Positions 1-10,159 of a stretch of 64,000 nucleotides of DNA are shown here, piece after piece. A program made the position numbers and the translations under genes. The DNA is from Streptomyces werraensis (GTDB lineage Bacteria; Actinomycetota; Actinomycetes; Streptomycetales; Streptomycetaceae), in contig BNBX01000010.1 of the NCBI GenBank assembly GCA_014656175.1, positions 1 through 64,000 of the forward strand, given 5' to 3'. The notes under the pieces were generated by a model. It was not told the DNA's origin. It did not search any database and saw only the letters and a program-made list of their open reading frames with translations. Positions within the stretch are counted from its first letter, which is position 1, and every line of letters starts with the position of its first letter.

Positions 1-4
1 GTCT

Positions 5-225
5 TCCGCGCCGGACGCGGGCGGGAGCGCACGCGTCGCGGGCGGGTGGGGGACACCCTTCGGCCCCCCGCCCCTCGACCCCAACGGCCTTCGGCTCCGC
101 AGCCTCGGCCCCCGCCGTCCTCTGCCGCGTCGGAGCAGTGGCCGCCGCCCTCCGCGCCGAACGCGGGCCGGAGCGCGCGCGTCGCGGGCGTCGCGGGCGA
201 GTGGGGGACGCCCCCGGCCCCGCCG
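5..225. repeat. Imperfect direct repeat in a gene-free left edge
   Basis: Bases 1-323 hold no gene I can support. A block starting TCCGCGCCGGACGCGGGCGG at about 5-70 recurs imperfectly at about 151-225. The second copy carries an extra GTCGCGGGC unit, so the two copies look like a degraded tandem duplication. The stretch may be the 3' flank of a gene to the left of the window. Confidence 0.4.
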
Positions 226-323
226 TCCCTCGGCGGCGCCGAATCAAGCGGTCGCCGCCTCCGGGCGGCACGCCCGCCGGAGCGCACCTGCCGCGCGCAC
301 CGGGGCCCGCCCCGCACCGGCCC

Positions 324-1142
324 TCAGACCCGCAGCCGCCCCTGCCGCGCGACCTCCGCGAGCCGGTCCGCGCCGAGCTGGGCCATCGCCTGGGTGACCT
401 CGGCCCGCACCTCGCCGAAACCGCCGTTGGTCAGGACGATCGCGTCCTCGCCGACGAGGATCGCCGCGAGGTCCACGGTGAGCCGGGCCGGGGCGGCGTC
501 CGGCGCACCGCCGGTCAGCGTCACCCGCAGCGCGGCGCGGGCGTCCCCGGCGGTGTCCGGCAGCGGCAGCTCCGTCACCTCGACGTCCTGCGCGCCGGAC
601 CGGGCGGTCTGCGCCCGGAACCGCGCGCACCTCTCGGGCAGCGTCCGCAGCCACTCCAGCGCGCGCTCCACCTCCTTGGGGCCGTGCGCGCCGATCTGCT
701 CGCGCAGCTGGGCGCCCTCGGCGGTGTCGTCGAGGGCGACCGAGGCGCGCGGCCCGGCCGGCACGCCGAACGGCTCCTCCGTGTAGAGGACCTCCAGCAG
801 CCGCCGGCAGTCACCGTCGTCCGCGGTCGCCTTCAGCGTGCCGTCCCGCCACAGCGCGGGCCCCTCGGCGGCGGCCCACGGCGGGCCCAGGTCCGCCTCG
901 GTGATCAGCGCGGCTCTCAGCTGTTCGTCGTTCAGTACGGGCGTGGACCGCCCGGTCACCGCGGAGGACGACGCCGTCGCCGACGGGGAGGGTGACGTCG
1001 CGGCGGGCGGCTCGGACACGCCCTGGGGCAGCGCCCGCGGCACGTCCCGCTCGTAGGCCACGCAGGCCGCCGTGATCAGCAGGACGGTGACCGACAGGGC
1101 GGAGGCCACGAGGGTGCGGGCGCGGGCCGGGGCACGGGTCAT
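324..1142 (-). CDS. Putative lipoprotein, unknown function
   Basis: The protein has 272 residues. The N-terminus is a lipoprotein signal: basic residues (MTRAPARAR), a hydrophobic core, and a lipobox ending in TAAC around residue 27. A Pro/Ser/Thr-rich linker follows at about residues 43-65. The rest is a soluble domain of about 200 residues with no motif I recognise. The reading frame stays open far upstream, but the ATG at 1142 is the start that places the signal peptide correctly. It is probably exported and anchored to the outer face of the membrane. Its neighbours to the right are on the opposite strand, so it is a single-gene unit. The lipoprotein call is firm; no function is proposed. 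Confidence 0.75.
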   Translation of the reverse strand: MTRAPARARTLVASALSVTVLLITAACVAYERDVPRALPQGVSEPPAATSPSPSATASSSAVTGRSTPVLNDEQLRAALITEADLGPPWAAAEGPALWRDGTLKATADDGDCRRLLEVLYTEEPFGVPAGPRASVALDDTAEGAQLREQIGAHGPKEVERALEWLRTLPERCARFRAQTARSGAQDVEVTELPLPDTAGDARAALRVTLTGGAPDAAPARLTVDLAAILVGEDAIVLTNGGFGEVRAEVTQAMAQLGADRLAEVARQGRLRV

Positions 1143-1310
1143 CGGGCTGCCTCCTGGGGGCCGGGCCGTCCACGGCGGACGTGGCGGACGTGCTCCTACG
1201 GCACCACCGGCACAGGCCCCCCACCAGCGCGGCGAGCCGTCCGGGTGAGCGGTCCGCACGCCCCGCGCCGCCGCCGCGAAAAGCGCGTGCGCCCGCCGTC
1301 CGTCCGTTGC

Positions 1311-1323
1311 TAGCGTCCGCGTC
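1311..1323 (+). promoter_or_regulatory. Probable -10 element of a leaderless leader transcript
   Basis: TAGCGT at 1311-1316 matches the Streptomyces -10 pattern. It sits 7 bases before the ATG of the small leader ORF, so transcription would begin at or next to that ATG. No convincing -35 element is visible. This is inferred from spacing only. Confidence 0.45.
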
Positions 1324-1380
1324 ATGCAGCGCGCCCATGTGTCCCGCACGACGACGCCGGAGACCGTCCCGGCGCGCTGA
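1324..1380 (+). CDS. Thr-rich leader peptide of the threonyl-tRNA synthetase gene
   Basis: An 18-codon ORF reads MQRAHVSRTTTPETVPAR and ends in TGA at 1378-1380. Four of the 18 codons are threonine, three of them consecutive ACG codons. It lies upstream of a threonyl-tRNA synthetase gene and just ahead of a strong hairpin at 1396-1425. This layout fits ribosome-mediated attenuation: stalling at Thr codons when charged tRNA-Thr is scarce would favour read-through into the synthetase gene. The ORF, the Thr run and the hairpin are seen directly; the mechanism is inferred by analogy with known amino-acid leader peptides. The ATG lies 7 bases after a -10-like TAGCGT, so the peptide would be translated from a leaderless mRNA. 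Confidence 0.6.
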   Translation: MQRAHVSRTTTPETVPAR

Positions 1381-1395
1381 CAGCTGACCACTGAC

Positions 1396-1425
1396 GAAGC
1401 CCCGGGGCGAGTGCCCCGGGGCTTC
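1396..1425 (+). terminator. Attenuator hairpin ahead of the ThrRS gene
   Basis: A perfect 13-bp stem, GAAGCCCCGGGGC with GCCCCGGGGCTTC, encloses a GAGT tetraloop. It starts 15 bases after the leader-peptide stop and lies 41 bases before the synthetase GTG. No U-tract follows, which is common for Streptomyces terminators. It is most likely the regulated terminator of the leader. Confidence 0.6.
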
Positions 1426-1466
1426 GCCGCGCGTGGTGCTCGCCTCCCGACCCCGAGGAGGACGCC

Positions 1467-2687
1467 GTGCGCGACCACCGACGCCTCGGCCGTGAACTCG
1501 GCCTGTTCGACACCGACCCGCTGGTGGGCGCGGGCCTGCCCTACTGGCTCCCCGACGGAGCCGTCGTACGGCACGCCCTGGAGGAGTACGTCCGTGAGGC
1601 GGAACGCGCGGCCGGCTACCGGCACGTGTACTCGCCCGTGCTCGGCAAACGCGAGCTGTACGAGCTCTCCGGGCACTGGGACCACTACCGCGACGACATG
1701 TACCCGCCGATGGACATGGGCGGGGAGCAGATGCTGCTGCGCCCCAGCCTGTGCCCGCACCACGCCCTGATCTTCCGCTCCCGCACCCGCAGCCACCGCG
1801 AACTGCCGTACCGGATGGCCGAACTGGGCGGGATGTACCGCGCGGAGCGGTCCGGCGTGCTCGGCGGGCTGACCCGGGTGCGAGCCATCCAGCTGAACGA
1901 CGCGCACATCTTCTGCACCCCGGACCAGGCGGTCGAGGAGGCCGCCGGGGCACTCGCGCTCATCTCCCGCGCCTACGCCGACCTGGGCATCCGCGCCTCC
2001 CGCCACCGGCTGTCGCTGCCGGGCGGCGGCGGGAAGTACGTCGCCGACCCGGCTCTGTGGCGGCGGGCCACCGCCCTGCTGCGCGAGGTGCTGGACGCGT
2101 CCGGCGTGGCCTACGAGGCCGTCGAGGGCGAGGCGGCCTTCTACGGTCCGAAGATCGACGTGCAGATCACCGACCCGGCGGGCCGCGAGTCCACCCTGTC
2201 CACCGTGCAGATCGACTTCCACCAGCCGGAGCGCTTCGGGCTGCGTTACACCGGCCCGGACGGCGCCCGGCACCGGCCGGTCATGGTGCACCGCAGCGTC
2301 ATCGGCAGCGTGGAGCGGGCCGTCGCCCATCTGCTGGAGGAGCACGGCGGCGCCTTCCCGCCGTGGCTCGCCCCTCTGCAGCTGGTGGTGCTGCCGGTGG
2401 GCGAGGACCAGGAGGAACACGCTGACGCCGTCGTCCGGGAGGCCTCCGCACTCGGGCTGCGGGCCGGGGTGAGCGGCCTGGCCGAGGGCAGTCTCGGCGC
2501 CCGGATCCGCCGGGCGCGGCTGGTGCCGTACCAGGCGGTGCTCGGCGCGCGCGAGGCGGCGGACGGCCTGCTCGCCGTACGGCTGCGGGACGGACGGCGG
2601 CCCGGCGTGCTGCCGGTGGCGGAATTCCTGCGACGCGTCGAGGAGCGGGTGCGCGCACACGGGACCGCGCTCTGGGAGCCCGCGTAA
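1467..2687 (+). CDS. Threonyl-tRNA synthetase paralogue lacking the TGS and editing domains
   Basis: The protein has 406 residues. It aligns with the catalytic core and anticodon-binding domain of class II threonyl-tRNA synthetase, which charges tRNA-Thr with threonine in the cytoplasm. The three zinc ligands that select threonine are present: Cys96 in LCPHH, His147 in NDAHIFC and His275 in MVHRS. The class II motif 2 region (RMAELGGMYRAERSG) and the C-terminal WLAPLQLVVLPV are also clear. Housekeeping bacterial ThrRS is about 650 residues, so the N-terminal TGS and N2 editing domains are absent. The GTG start at 1467 has GAGGAG 6 bases upstream. It follows a Thr-rich leader and hairpin, and the nucleoside hydrolase gene starts 37 bases after its stop. 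I expect it to be a second, starvation-inducible or inhibitor-tolerant ThrRS, although a role other than tRNA charging is possible. Confidence 0.85.
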   Translation: MRDHRRLGRELGLFDTDPLVGAGLPYWLPDGAVVRHALEEYVREAERAAGYRHVYSPVLGKRELYELSGHWDHYRDDMYPPMDMGGEQMLLRPSLCPHHALIFRSRTRSHRELPYRMAELGGMYRAERSGVLGGLTRVRAIQLNDAHIFCTPDQAVEEAAGALALISRAYADLGIRASRHRLSLPGGGGKYVADPALWRRATALLREVLDASGVAYEAVEGEAAFYGPKIDVQITDPAGRESTLSTVQIDFHQPERFGLRYTGPDGARHRPVMVHRSVIGSVERAVAHLLEEHGGAFPPWLAPLQLVVLPVGEDQEEHADAVVREASALGLRAGVSGLAEGSLGARIRRARLVPYQAVLGAREAADGLLAVRLRDGRRPGVLPVAEFLRRVEERVRAHGTALWEPA

Positions 2688-2724
2688 GGTCGACGGGCAG
2701 ACCCCGCCGAAGAAGGAGTCCGTC

Positions 2725-3711
2725 GTGAGCAACGGCCGGCAGCCGGTCCCGGTGATCATCGACTGCGACACGGGCGTCGACGACGCCCTGGCCCTGTTGT
2801 TCGCCGTACGGCACCCCGGGATCGACCTGCGGGCCGTCACCTGCGTCGCCGGCAACACGGACGTGGACGGCGTCGTACGCAACACGCTGACCGTGCTGGA
2901 GCGGGCGGGCGCGGCGGACGTGCCGGTGGCGCGGGGCGCCGAGCGCCCGCTGATCGAGGCGCCGCGCTCCGCCCGCCACGTCCACGGCCACGACGGCATG
3001 GGCGACCTCGCGCTGCCCGCCCCGCGCCGCACCCCGGTGGACGCGGACGCCGTGACGCTGCTGCGCCGCGAGATCCTCGCCTCGCCCCGCCCGGTCACCC
3101 TCGTGCCGACCGCGCCGCTCACCAACGTCGCCCTGCTGCTGCGGACCCACCCCGAGGTGACCCGCAACATCGAGCGGATCGTGTTCATGGGCGGCGCGGC
3201 GGGCGCCGGGAACGCCACCCCGGTGGCCGAGTTCAACGTGTGGCACGACCCGGAGGCCGCCGCGATCACGCTCACGGCGGGCGTGCCGATCACCATGTAC
3301 GGGCTGGACGTGTTCACCCGGGTCGTCGTCCCCGGCGACGACGTGCGGCGGCTGCGCGCGAGCGACGAACCGGGCGCCCGGCTGGCCGGCGACCTGCTCG
3401 CCCACCGCCCCGCCCACCCGGGAAGCCGCCCCGACGACCCCGGCGAGGACTCCGGCGGCCTCGGCGACGCGGGCGCGGTGTGCGCGGTCGCCGACCCGGA
3501 AGGGCTGACCACCCACCGCCTTCCGGTCGAGGTGTCCCTGGCGCCCGGCCCGGCGCGCGGCCAGACGATCGTCGACCGCCGCCGGCGCATCGGGGAGTCG
3601 GAGCTGCACGAGGGCACCCGCGAGCAGACCCTGGTCGACGTCGGCCTGGACGTGGACGTGGAGCGCTACGTGAAGCTCTACCTGACGACGGTCGAACACT
3701 TCACGCCCTGA
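2725..3711 (+). CDS. Inosine-uridine preferring nucleoside hydrolase
   Basis: The 328-residue protein belongs to the IunH/RihA family, which cleaves the N-glycosidic bond of nucleosides to release the base and ribose for salvage. The N-terminal calcium and active-site signature DCDTGVDDALAL lies at residues 13-24. VPTAPLTNVALLL, the FMGGA segment and EFNVWHDPEAA follow in the usual order. The Asp/His pair near the C-terminus, normally seen as a DA motif, is here in GLGDAGAVCAV. The GTG start has AAGGAG 7-8 bases upstream. Only 37 bases separate it from the ThrRS paralogue, so the two may be cotranscribed. The exact base preference cannot be read from the sequence. Confidence 0.88.
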   Translation: MSNGRQPVPVIIDCDTGVDDALALLFAVRHPGIDLRAVTCVAGNTDVDGVVRNTLTVLERAGAADVPVARGAERPLIEAPRSARHVHGHDGMGDLALPAPRRTPVDADAVTLLRREILASPRPVTLVPTAPLTNVALLLRTHPEVTRNIERIVFMGGAAGAGNATPVAEFNVWHDPEAAAITLTAGVPITMYGLDVFTRVVVPGDDVRRLRASDEPGARLAGDLLAHRPAHPGSRPDDPGEDSGGLGDAGAVCAVADPEGLTTHRLPVEVSLAPGPARGQTIVDRRRRIGESELHEGTREQTLVDVGLDVDVERYVKLYLTTVEHFTP

Positions 3712-3858
3712 TCGGACACCGGTTCGACCCGGGCGCGCCCGGTGGACGTGCGGTCCGCCACACCCGAGGGGAATGACACCTCGTTACCGGTGCGTTCGCT
3801 TTTACGGTGTTCTGGTCAGTTTCTCCGCCGGTACCCGCACACCCAGAGGAGACCCCGC

Positions 3859-5562
<1,704 letters not shown>

Positions 5563-5694
5563 GGTGTGATGGGTGGCGGCGCCGTGCCGGTGCCGCCACC
5601 CGTACGGGGGTCGTGGGCGGGCGGGCCGAGAGGGCGCCCGTCACAGTCGGTAGCAGGTGTGTCCGACGTCCGGTGTACAGGGAGCCCGTCCACG

Positions 5695-6474
5695 ATGAAC
5701 AGGTCCAGCAAGGCAGCCGCCGCCGTGTTGACGGCGGCCGGGATTCTCGCGGGCGGTTTGCTGGCCGCCCCGCCGACGGCGGCCGGTGAGCGCGTGCTCT
5801 GGGGTTCCGTGACGATCCCGCCCGGACGGGACGGCATCGTGGAGGCGTCGGGGCTGTCCGGGCCCGCCCTCGGGTTCGGCTCCAGCCTGACGCTGACCGC
5901 CCCGGCCGGGGCCCGGGTCACCGGCGTGCCGCTCACCGCCGCCGGCTACCGGGGCGAGGTGGCCGCCGACGGCCGTACCGCCGCGTACACGGCCACGTCG
6001 GCGGAGAGCCTCTGGGAGACCAGGACCTTTCCCTTCGTGCTGGCGGTGCCCGCCGACGCCGTGCCGGGGACCCGGCTCGACGGATGCGTGCTGAGGCTCG
6101 CGGACGCGGAAGGCGCCGAGCGGGCGAGCGGGGGGTGCCAGGTGACGGTGGGGCTGCCCTCGCCGGTGCTGTCCCGGCCCGAGTCGGGGGTGCCGCTGGG
6201 GTACCGTCCGGCCGCGTCGGGCACGGCGTACCCGGGGGCGCAGGTGACGGTGTCCGACCAGGACGGCAACGAGGTGTGCGTGGACACGGCGGGAGCCGAC
6301 GGGCACTGGAACTGCGCTCCCGGCCGTGATCTGCCCGCCGGGGCGAACCGGCTCCAGGCCACGGCGACGCTGAACGGCGTGTCCGCGTCGAGCGAGCAGA
6401 TCCAGATCGCCGTGGGTTCACCCACCCCGCAGACGGCACCGGCGGCACCGGCGGCGCCGGTGCCGCCCCGCTGA
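5695..6474 (+). CDS. Secreted protein with a C-terminal Ig-like or carboxypeptidase-regulatory-like domain
   Basis: The protein has 259 residues. Residues 1-31 form a signal peptide ending near PPTAAG. The middle (about 35-150) is a beta-rich region of unknown family containing one Cys pair. Residues 160-245 (SRPESGVPLGYRP...PGAQVTVSDQDGNEVCVDT...GHWNCAP) resemble the repeat domains that decorate secreted and surface proteins, in which a Cys pair joins two strands. A short Pro/Ala tail follows. The ATG at 5695 has AGGGAG about 11 bases upstream and is the start that gives a correct signal peptide. The gene is monocistronic. Export is well supported; the domain assignment is weaker. Confidence 0.7.
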   Translation: MNRSSKAAAAVLTAAGILAGGLLAAPPTAAGERVLWGSVTIPPGRDGIVEASGLSGPALGFGSSLTLTAPAGARVTGVPLTAAGYRGEVAADGRTAAYTATSAESLWETRTFPFVLAVPADAVPGTRLDGCVLRLADAEGAERASGGCQVTVGLPSPVLSRPESGVPLGYRPAASGTAYPGAQVTVSDQDGNEVCVDTAGADGHWNCAPGRDLPAGANRLQATATLNGVSASSEQIQIAVGSPTPQTAPAAPAAPVPPR

Positions 6475-6547
6475 AAGGCGCCGCTTCCGAGTCTCACGTC
6501 GTAGGGCAGGGCGGCGCCCTGCATGTCCGCCCGCCGGGACCGGCACG

Positions 6548-6919
6548 TCAGACGTGCCCGGGCCCCCCACTGCCGAACGCCCCGCTGGACCCCGGCAGCC
6601 ACCGCTTCCGCTGTTGGTCCTTGCCGGTCCGGGTGCTGGCGTGGTGCAGCTCGTACGGCATCAGCCGGGAGCCGGTCCGGGGCGTGAGGGGTATCTCGTC
6701 GGGCTCACGCATCTCCCGCATCTCGCGTACCGCGCCGCCGTCCGGCAGCCTCGGCTGCTCGTCGGGCTGGGGGCGCGGGGACTCCTGGTCCATGTACCGC
6801 ATTCCCGCACGGACGGCCCAGACCAGGGCACCCGCCACGATGATGCCGCCGATGAAGGCCGCTGCCACGGCCCACTGGTGGTCACTGGCGGCCAGCTGTA
6901 CAAGCGTTGCCGTGTTCAT
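6548..6919 (-). CDS. DUF6479-like small membrane protein
   Basis: The protein has 123 residues. One transmembrane helix lies at about residues 16-39 (AVAAAFIGGIIVAGALVWAV). A charged cytoplasmic tail follows, containing Pro/Arg/Glu-rich stretches and a duplicated MREMREP segment. The pattern matches a Streptomyces-specific family I remember as DUF6479; no function is known to me. The ATG at 6919 gives MNTATLVQ, and a weak GGAAAC lies just upstream. It is transcribed away from a 199-bp gap to the MMPL gene end at 7119 and is probably independent. Confidence 0.65.
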   Translation of the reverse strand: MNTATLVQLAASDHQWAVAAAFIGGIIVAGALVWAVRAGMRYMDQESPRPQPDEQPRLPDGGAVREMREMREPDEIPLTPRTGSRLMPYELHHASTRTGKDQQRKRWLPGSSGAFGSGGPGHV

Positions 6920-7118
6920 GTTTCCGAGTATGGACCAGGAAATGTGATAAAGCTCCCGATGTGTCCGAATTGGCGGTCCCCCCGTTCGGACCGTCCCGAG
7001 GGGCGGCGCCCCGCACCGGGTGGCAGGCTGCGGCCAGAGGGAAGGCCGGGACGGGCCGTCGCGTCCCCACGTGTGCAGCTCGGGGCCCGGCCCCGGCCTT
7101 CCCGTCTCCGCCTCGCCG

Positions 7119-9242
7119 CTACACCGTCGTCCCCCCGGCGATCGGCTTCCGCGCCTCCGGCGTCCGGCCGGAACCGGCGTCCCCGTCCGGCCGCGGCGCG
7201 TCCCGGAACAGCTTTCCCGGCCACCAGAACCGGCGGCCGAGGTCCAGTGCCAGCGCCGGCACCATGACCGTGCGCACGAGGAACGTGTCCAGCAGGACGC
7301 CGATCCCCACCAGCACACCCATCTGCGCCATCGTCACCAGCGGCAGCCCGGCGAACACCGCGAAGGTGGCCGCCAGCACCACACCGGCCGACGTGATCAC
7401 CCCTCCGGTGCTGGTCAGGCCCTCCAGGACACCGCGCGCGACGCCGAGCCGCACGGTCTCCTCCCGCACCCGGTGCATGAGGAAGATGTTGTAGTCGATG
7501 CCCAGGGCCACCAGGAACACGAAGCCCATCAGCGGGATCGACCAGTCCACGCCCGCGTAGCCGAGGACGTGCTCGAAGAGCAGTCCGGACGCGCCGAGGG
7601 CCGCGAGGTACGACACCACCACGGTGGCCAGCAGCAGCACCGGCGCGACGAGGGCCCGCAGCAGTCCGATCAGCACGGCGAGGACGACCAGCAGCACCAC
7701 CGGCACCACGGTGGTGAGGTCCCGGTCCGCGGCGCGCGCGGTGTCCAGGCTCTCCGCAGTGGTCCCGCCGACCAGGGCGTCCGCGCCGTCCACCGCGTGC
7801 ACGGCGGTGCGCAGCGCGTCCACGGTGTCCTTGGCGGCGTCGCTGTCCGGGGCGTCCTCCAGCACCACCGACAGCATGGTGAGGGAGCCGTCGGGCGTGC
7901 GGTCGCCACCCGGCTCGACCCGGGCCACCCCGTCGACCCCGGAAGCGGCGGTCCGCACCTCGCCCGCGGCGGCGGTGCGGGTCACGATCTGCGCGGGGTC
8001 GGAGGCGCCGGACGGGAAGTGCTCCGAGAGCCGCTCCTGCGCGACGACGGACTCCGGCTTGTCCTGGAACATCTCCGACTGGGTGAGCCCCAGGGAGATC
8101 CCGGCCGTGGACAGCGCGAGCACTCCGGTGACCGCCAGCGACATCAGCCACGACCAGCGCGGACGCCGTGCCACCAGGCCGCCGATCCGGGACCACACCG
8201 TGCGCTCCTTGCGCGCGGGCGTGCCGAAGCGGGGGACGAACGGCCAGAACACCCAGCGTCCGGCGAGCACCAGCAGCGCGGGCAGCACCGTCACCATGGC
8301 GAGGAACGCGCAGACCACGCCGACCGCGCCGACCAGTCCCAGCGAACGCGAGGAGTTGATGTCGGCCAGCGCGAGGCAGGCGAGGCCCACGGCGATGGTC
8401 CCGGCCGAGGCGAGCACGGCGGGTCCTGACCGGGTGAGGGCGATCCGCATCGCCCGGTGCCGGTCCTCGTGCCGGTGCAGCTCCTCCCGGTAGCGGGCGA
8501 TGAGCAGCAGCGCGTAGTCGGTGCCGACGCCGAAGACCAGCACCATCAGCACGCCCGCGCTCTGCGGGTCGACCGGCAGCGAGGCGTGCTCGGCGAGCAG
8601 ATAGGTGGACGCCTGGGTGAGCACGGCGGCGAAGCCGACCGACAGCAGGGGGAACAGCCACAGCACCGGACTGCGGTACGTGATCAGCAGCAGGGCGGTC
8701 ACGACGAGTCCGGTGGCGATCATCAGGGTGGCGTCGAGGCTGTCGAACACCGCGACGCTGTCGGTGAGGGAGGCGGCGGGGCCGCCGACCTCGACGTCCG
8801 TGCCGGGCGGGGCGTTGGCCCCGGCGATGTCGCGCAGGGCGTCGACGGTGTCGGTGACCTCCTCCTCCGTGTCCAGCGGGACCACGGTCATCAGCGCCTC
8901 GCCGTCGTCCGACGGCACCGGCCCGGTGATCCGCTGTCCCTCGGCGGTGAACCGGTCGAGCGCGGCACGGTCGGCGTCCGCCGCCTCCCGGGCGCCCGCG
9001 CCGGTGTACACGACGACCACGGGCATGACGGTGTCCGTGCGGAACTTCTCCAGCTCCGTGTTGACGCGGGCGGACTCGGCGCCGTGCGGAAGGAAGGCGT
9101 TGGGGCCGGTGTCCTCGACGTCGCCGAGCTTCCCGGCCAGCGGGCCGAGGGCGACGGCGACGATCAGCCAGGCCGCGAGCACGGCCCACTTTCCGCGGCG
9201 CCCGCCGGGCGCACGCGCGATGCGCTGCAACAGGGCACGCAT
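7119..9242 (-). CDS. MMPL-family RND transporter
   Basis: The protein has 707 residues and the typical MMPL layout. An N-terminal transmembrane helix (WAVLAAWLIVAVALGPLAG) is followed by a large extracytoplasmic domain (about 40-165), a cluster of five helices (about 170-330), a second external domain, and a second five-helix block ending near residue 670. The GTDYALLLIARYREE and GIDYNIFLMHRVREE segments are the conserved loops carrying the proton-relay Asp-Tyr pair of this family. Such pumps export lipids, fatty-acid derivatives or small drugs. I place the start at ATG 9242 because AAGGAG lies 7 bases upstream; an upstream in-frame start at 9269 lacks this. It lies downstream of the winged-helix regulator and coiled-coil genes on the same strand and may be their target. 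The substrate is unknown. Confidence 0.88.
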   Translation of the reverse strand: MRALLQRIARAPGGRRGKWAVLAAWLIVAVALGPLAGKLGDVEDTGPNAFLPHGAESARVNTELEKFRTDTVMPVVVVYTGAGAREAADADRAALDRFTAEGQRITGPVPSDDGEALMTVVPLDTEEEVTDTVDALRDIAGANAPPGTDVEVGGPAASLTDSVAVFDSLDATLMIATGLVVTALLLITYRSPVLWLFPLLSVGFAAVLTQASTYLLAEHASLPVDPQSAGVLMVLVFGVGTDYALLLIARYREELHRHEDRHRAMRIALTRSGPAVLASAGTIAVGLACLALADINSSRSLGLVGAVGVVCAFLAMVTVLPALLVLAGRWVFWPFVPRFGTPARKERTVWSRIGGLVARRPRWSWLMSLAVTGVLALSTAGISLGLTQSEMFQDKPESVVAQERLSEHFPSGASDPAQIVTRTAAAGEVRTAASGVDGVARVEPGGDRTPDGSLTMLSVVLEDAPDSDAAKDTVDALRTAVHAVDGADALVGGTTAESLDTARAADRDLTTVVPVVLLVVLAVLIGLLRALVAPVLLLATVVVSYLAALGASGLLFEHVLGYAGVDWSIPLMGFVFLVALGIDYNIFLMHRVREETVRLGVARGVLEGLTSTGGVITSAGVVLAATFAVFAGLPLVTMAQMGVLVGIGVLLDTFLVRTVMVPALALDLGRRFWWPGKLFRDAPRPDGDAGSGRTPEARKPIAGGTTV

Positions 9243-9439
9243 GAGTACTCTCCTTGGTGTGAGGCGCACCGCCGGCCGGTGACGGCCGGCGCGGGGCGCA
9301 CGGATCCCGCACCACGGCGCTCAGGCTGTGACGACCTGCCGTGGTGTCCGGATTGGGGTGTGTCCGGGGCGTGTGCTTCCTCCGTACGGCCGGGAGTTGC
9401 CGCTCCCGGCCGTACACCTGCGCGCACACGCGGACCGGG

Positions 9440-9754
9440 TCATTCGATCTCGCGCATCATCTTCTCCATCGACCCGACGGCGAGCCGGGTCTGTGCCAGT
9501 TCCTCCAGCAGCCGGCGCTGGTCCTCGGCGGTGCGGCGCTGCAACTCCACGGTGTCCTCCAGGAGTTGCGCGTACCGCGTGGCGAGCTCCTTGTACTGCT
9601 CCTCGCGCGCGGCCAGCATGCGGGCGCGCCAGGTGGCCGCCACCTGCCAGACGATCACGATCATCAGGCTGAAGAACCCGGCCGCGCCGACGGCCCCGAC
9701 CAGCACGCCGAGCTCCTCGGCGCCGGCGGCCTGCGTCACCAGTTCGTCGTTCAC
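9440..9754 (-). CDS. Small membrane protein with a cytoplasmic coiled coil
   Basis: The protein has 104 residues. A transmembrane helix at about residues 17-42 (LVGAVGAAGFFSLMIVIVWQ) is followed by a long amphipathic helix (about 48-104) rich in Glu, Gln, Arg and Leu, which should form a coiled coil. Its start overlaps the end of the winged-helix regulator by 4 bases (9751-9754), so the two are almost certainly translated together. The MMPL gene follows 197 bases downstream. It could anchor or sense for the regulator, but that is only suggested by the gene order. No family name is offered. Confidence 0.72.
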   Translation of the reverse strand: MNDELVTQAAGAEELGVLVGAVGAAGFFSLMIVIVWQVAATWRARMLAAREEQYKELATRYAQLLEDTVELQRRTAEDQRRLLEELAQTRLAVGSMEKMMREIE

Positions 9755-10137
9755 TTCGCTTCCTCTTTCGCGCCTCGGTCCGACCGGTCCGTGCCGCGGT
9801 CGGCGGTGCCCGCGCCGTCGTCGGTGAGCGTCGCGGCCGCGCGGGCGACGGTGTGCGGGGTGAGTTCGCAGACGAACGGCGTGACGTCGTAGTACTTGAC
9901 CGTCTTGCCGTCGTCGGCGGCTTCGAGCGTGCCGGTGACGAGGCCCGCGGCCTCCAGCCGCTGCAGGTGCATGTGCAGCAGCGGCCGGCTGATGCCGATC
10001 TCGCGCGCCAGCGCGCTGACGTACGTGCGGTTCTTCACGAGTGCCGCCACGATCCGCATCCGGTGCGGGTTGCCGAGCGCGGTCAGGATCTTCAGCAGAG
10101 CGTCACCCGTGGGCGCCGGCGGCGGGACCTCGGGCAT
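9751..10137 (-). CDS. Winged-helix (ArsR-like) transcriptional regulator
   Basis: The protein has 128 residues. The winged-helix domain covers about residues 10-95, with LKILTALGNPHRMRIVAAL leading into the recognition helix (ALAREIGISRPLLHMHLQRL) and a wing (GTLEAADDGKTVKYYDVTPF). No metal-binding Cys motif is seen, so it is ArsR-like in fold only. The C-terminal tail is charged and disordered. It overlaps the next gene, a membrane coiled-coil protein, by 4 bases, and the MMPL transporter lies further downstream. Two 18-bp palindromic sites sharing TGTCA/TGACA arms lie immediately upstream (10160-10210), which points to autoregulation. The likely role is control of the transporter, with an unknown ligand. 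Confidence 0.82.
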   Translation of the reverse strand: MPEVPPPAPTGDALLKILTALGNPHRMRIVAALVKNRTYVSALAREIGISRPLLHMHLQRLEAAGLVTGTLEAADDGKTVKYYDVTPFVCELTPHTVARAAATLTDDGAGTADRGTDRSDRGAKEEAK

Positions 10138-10159
10138 CAGGGCCCCTTTCCCTCGTACC

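Noticed and set aside
324..3617. A continuous open frame of more than 1000 codons on the minus strand
   Set aside because: It is an artefact of GC-rich DNA. Only the part from 1142 to 324 has a signal peptide and sensible composition; the rest is antisense to the ThrRS and nucleoside hydrolase genes.
7020..9827. Long plus-strand frames opposite the MMPL gene
   Set aside because: They lie antisense to a protein with clear MMPL motifs and have His/Arg/Gln-rich shadow composition.
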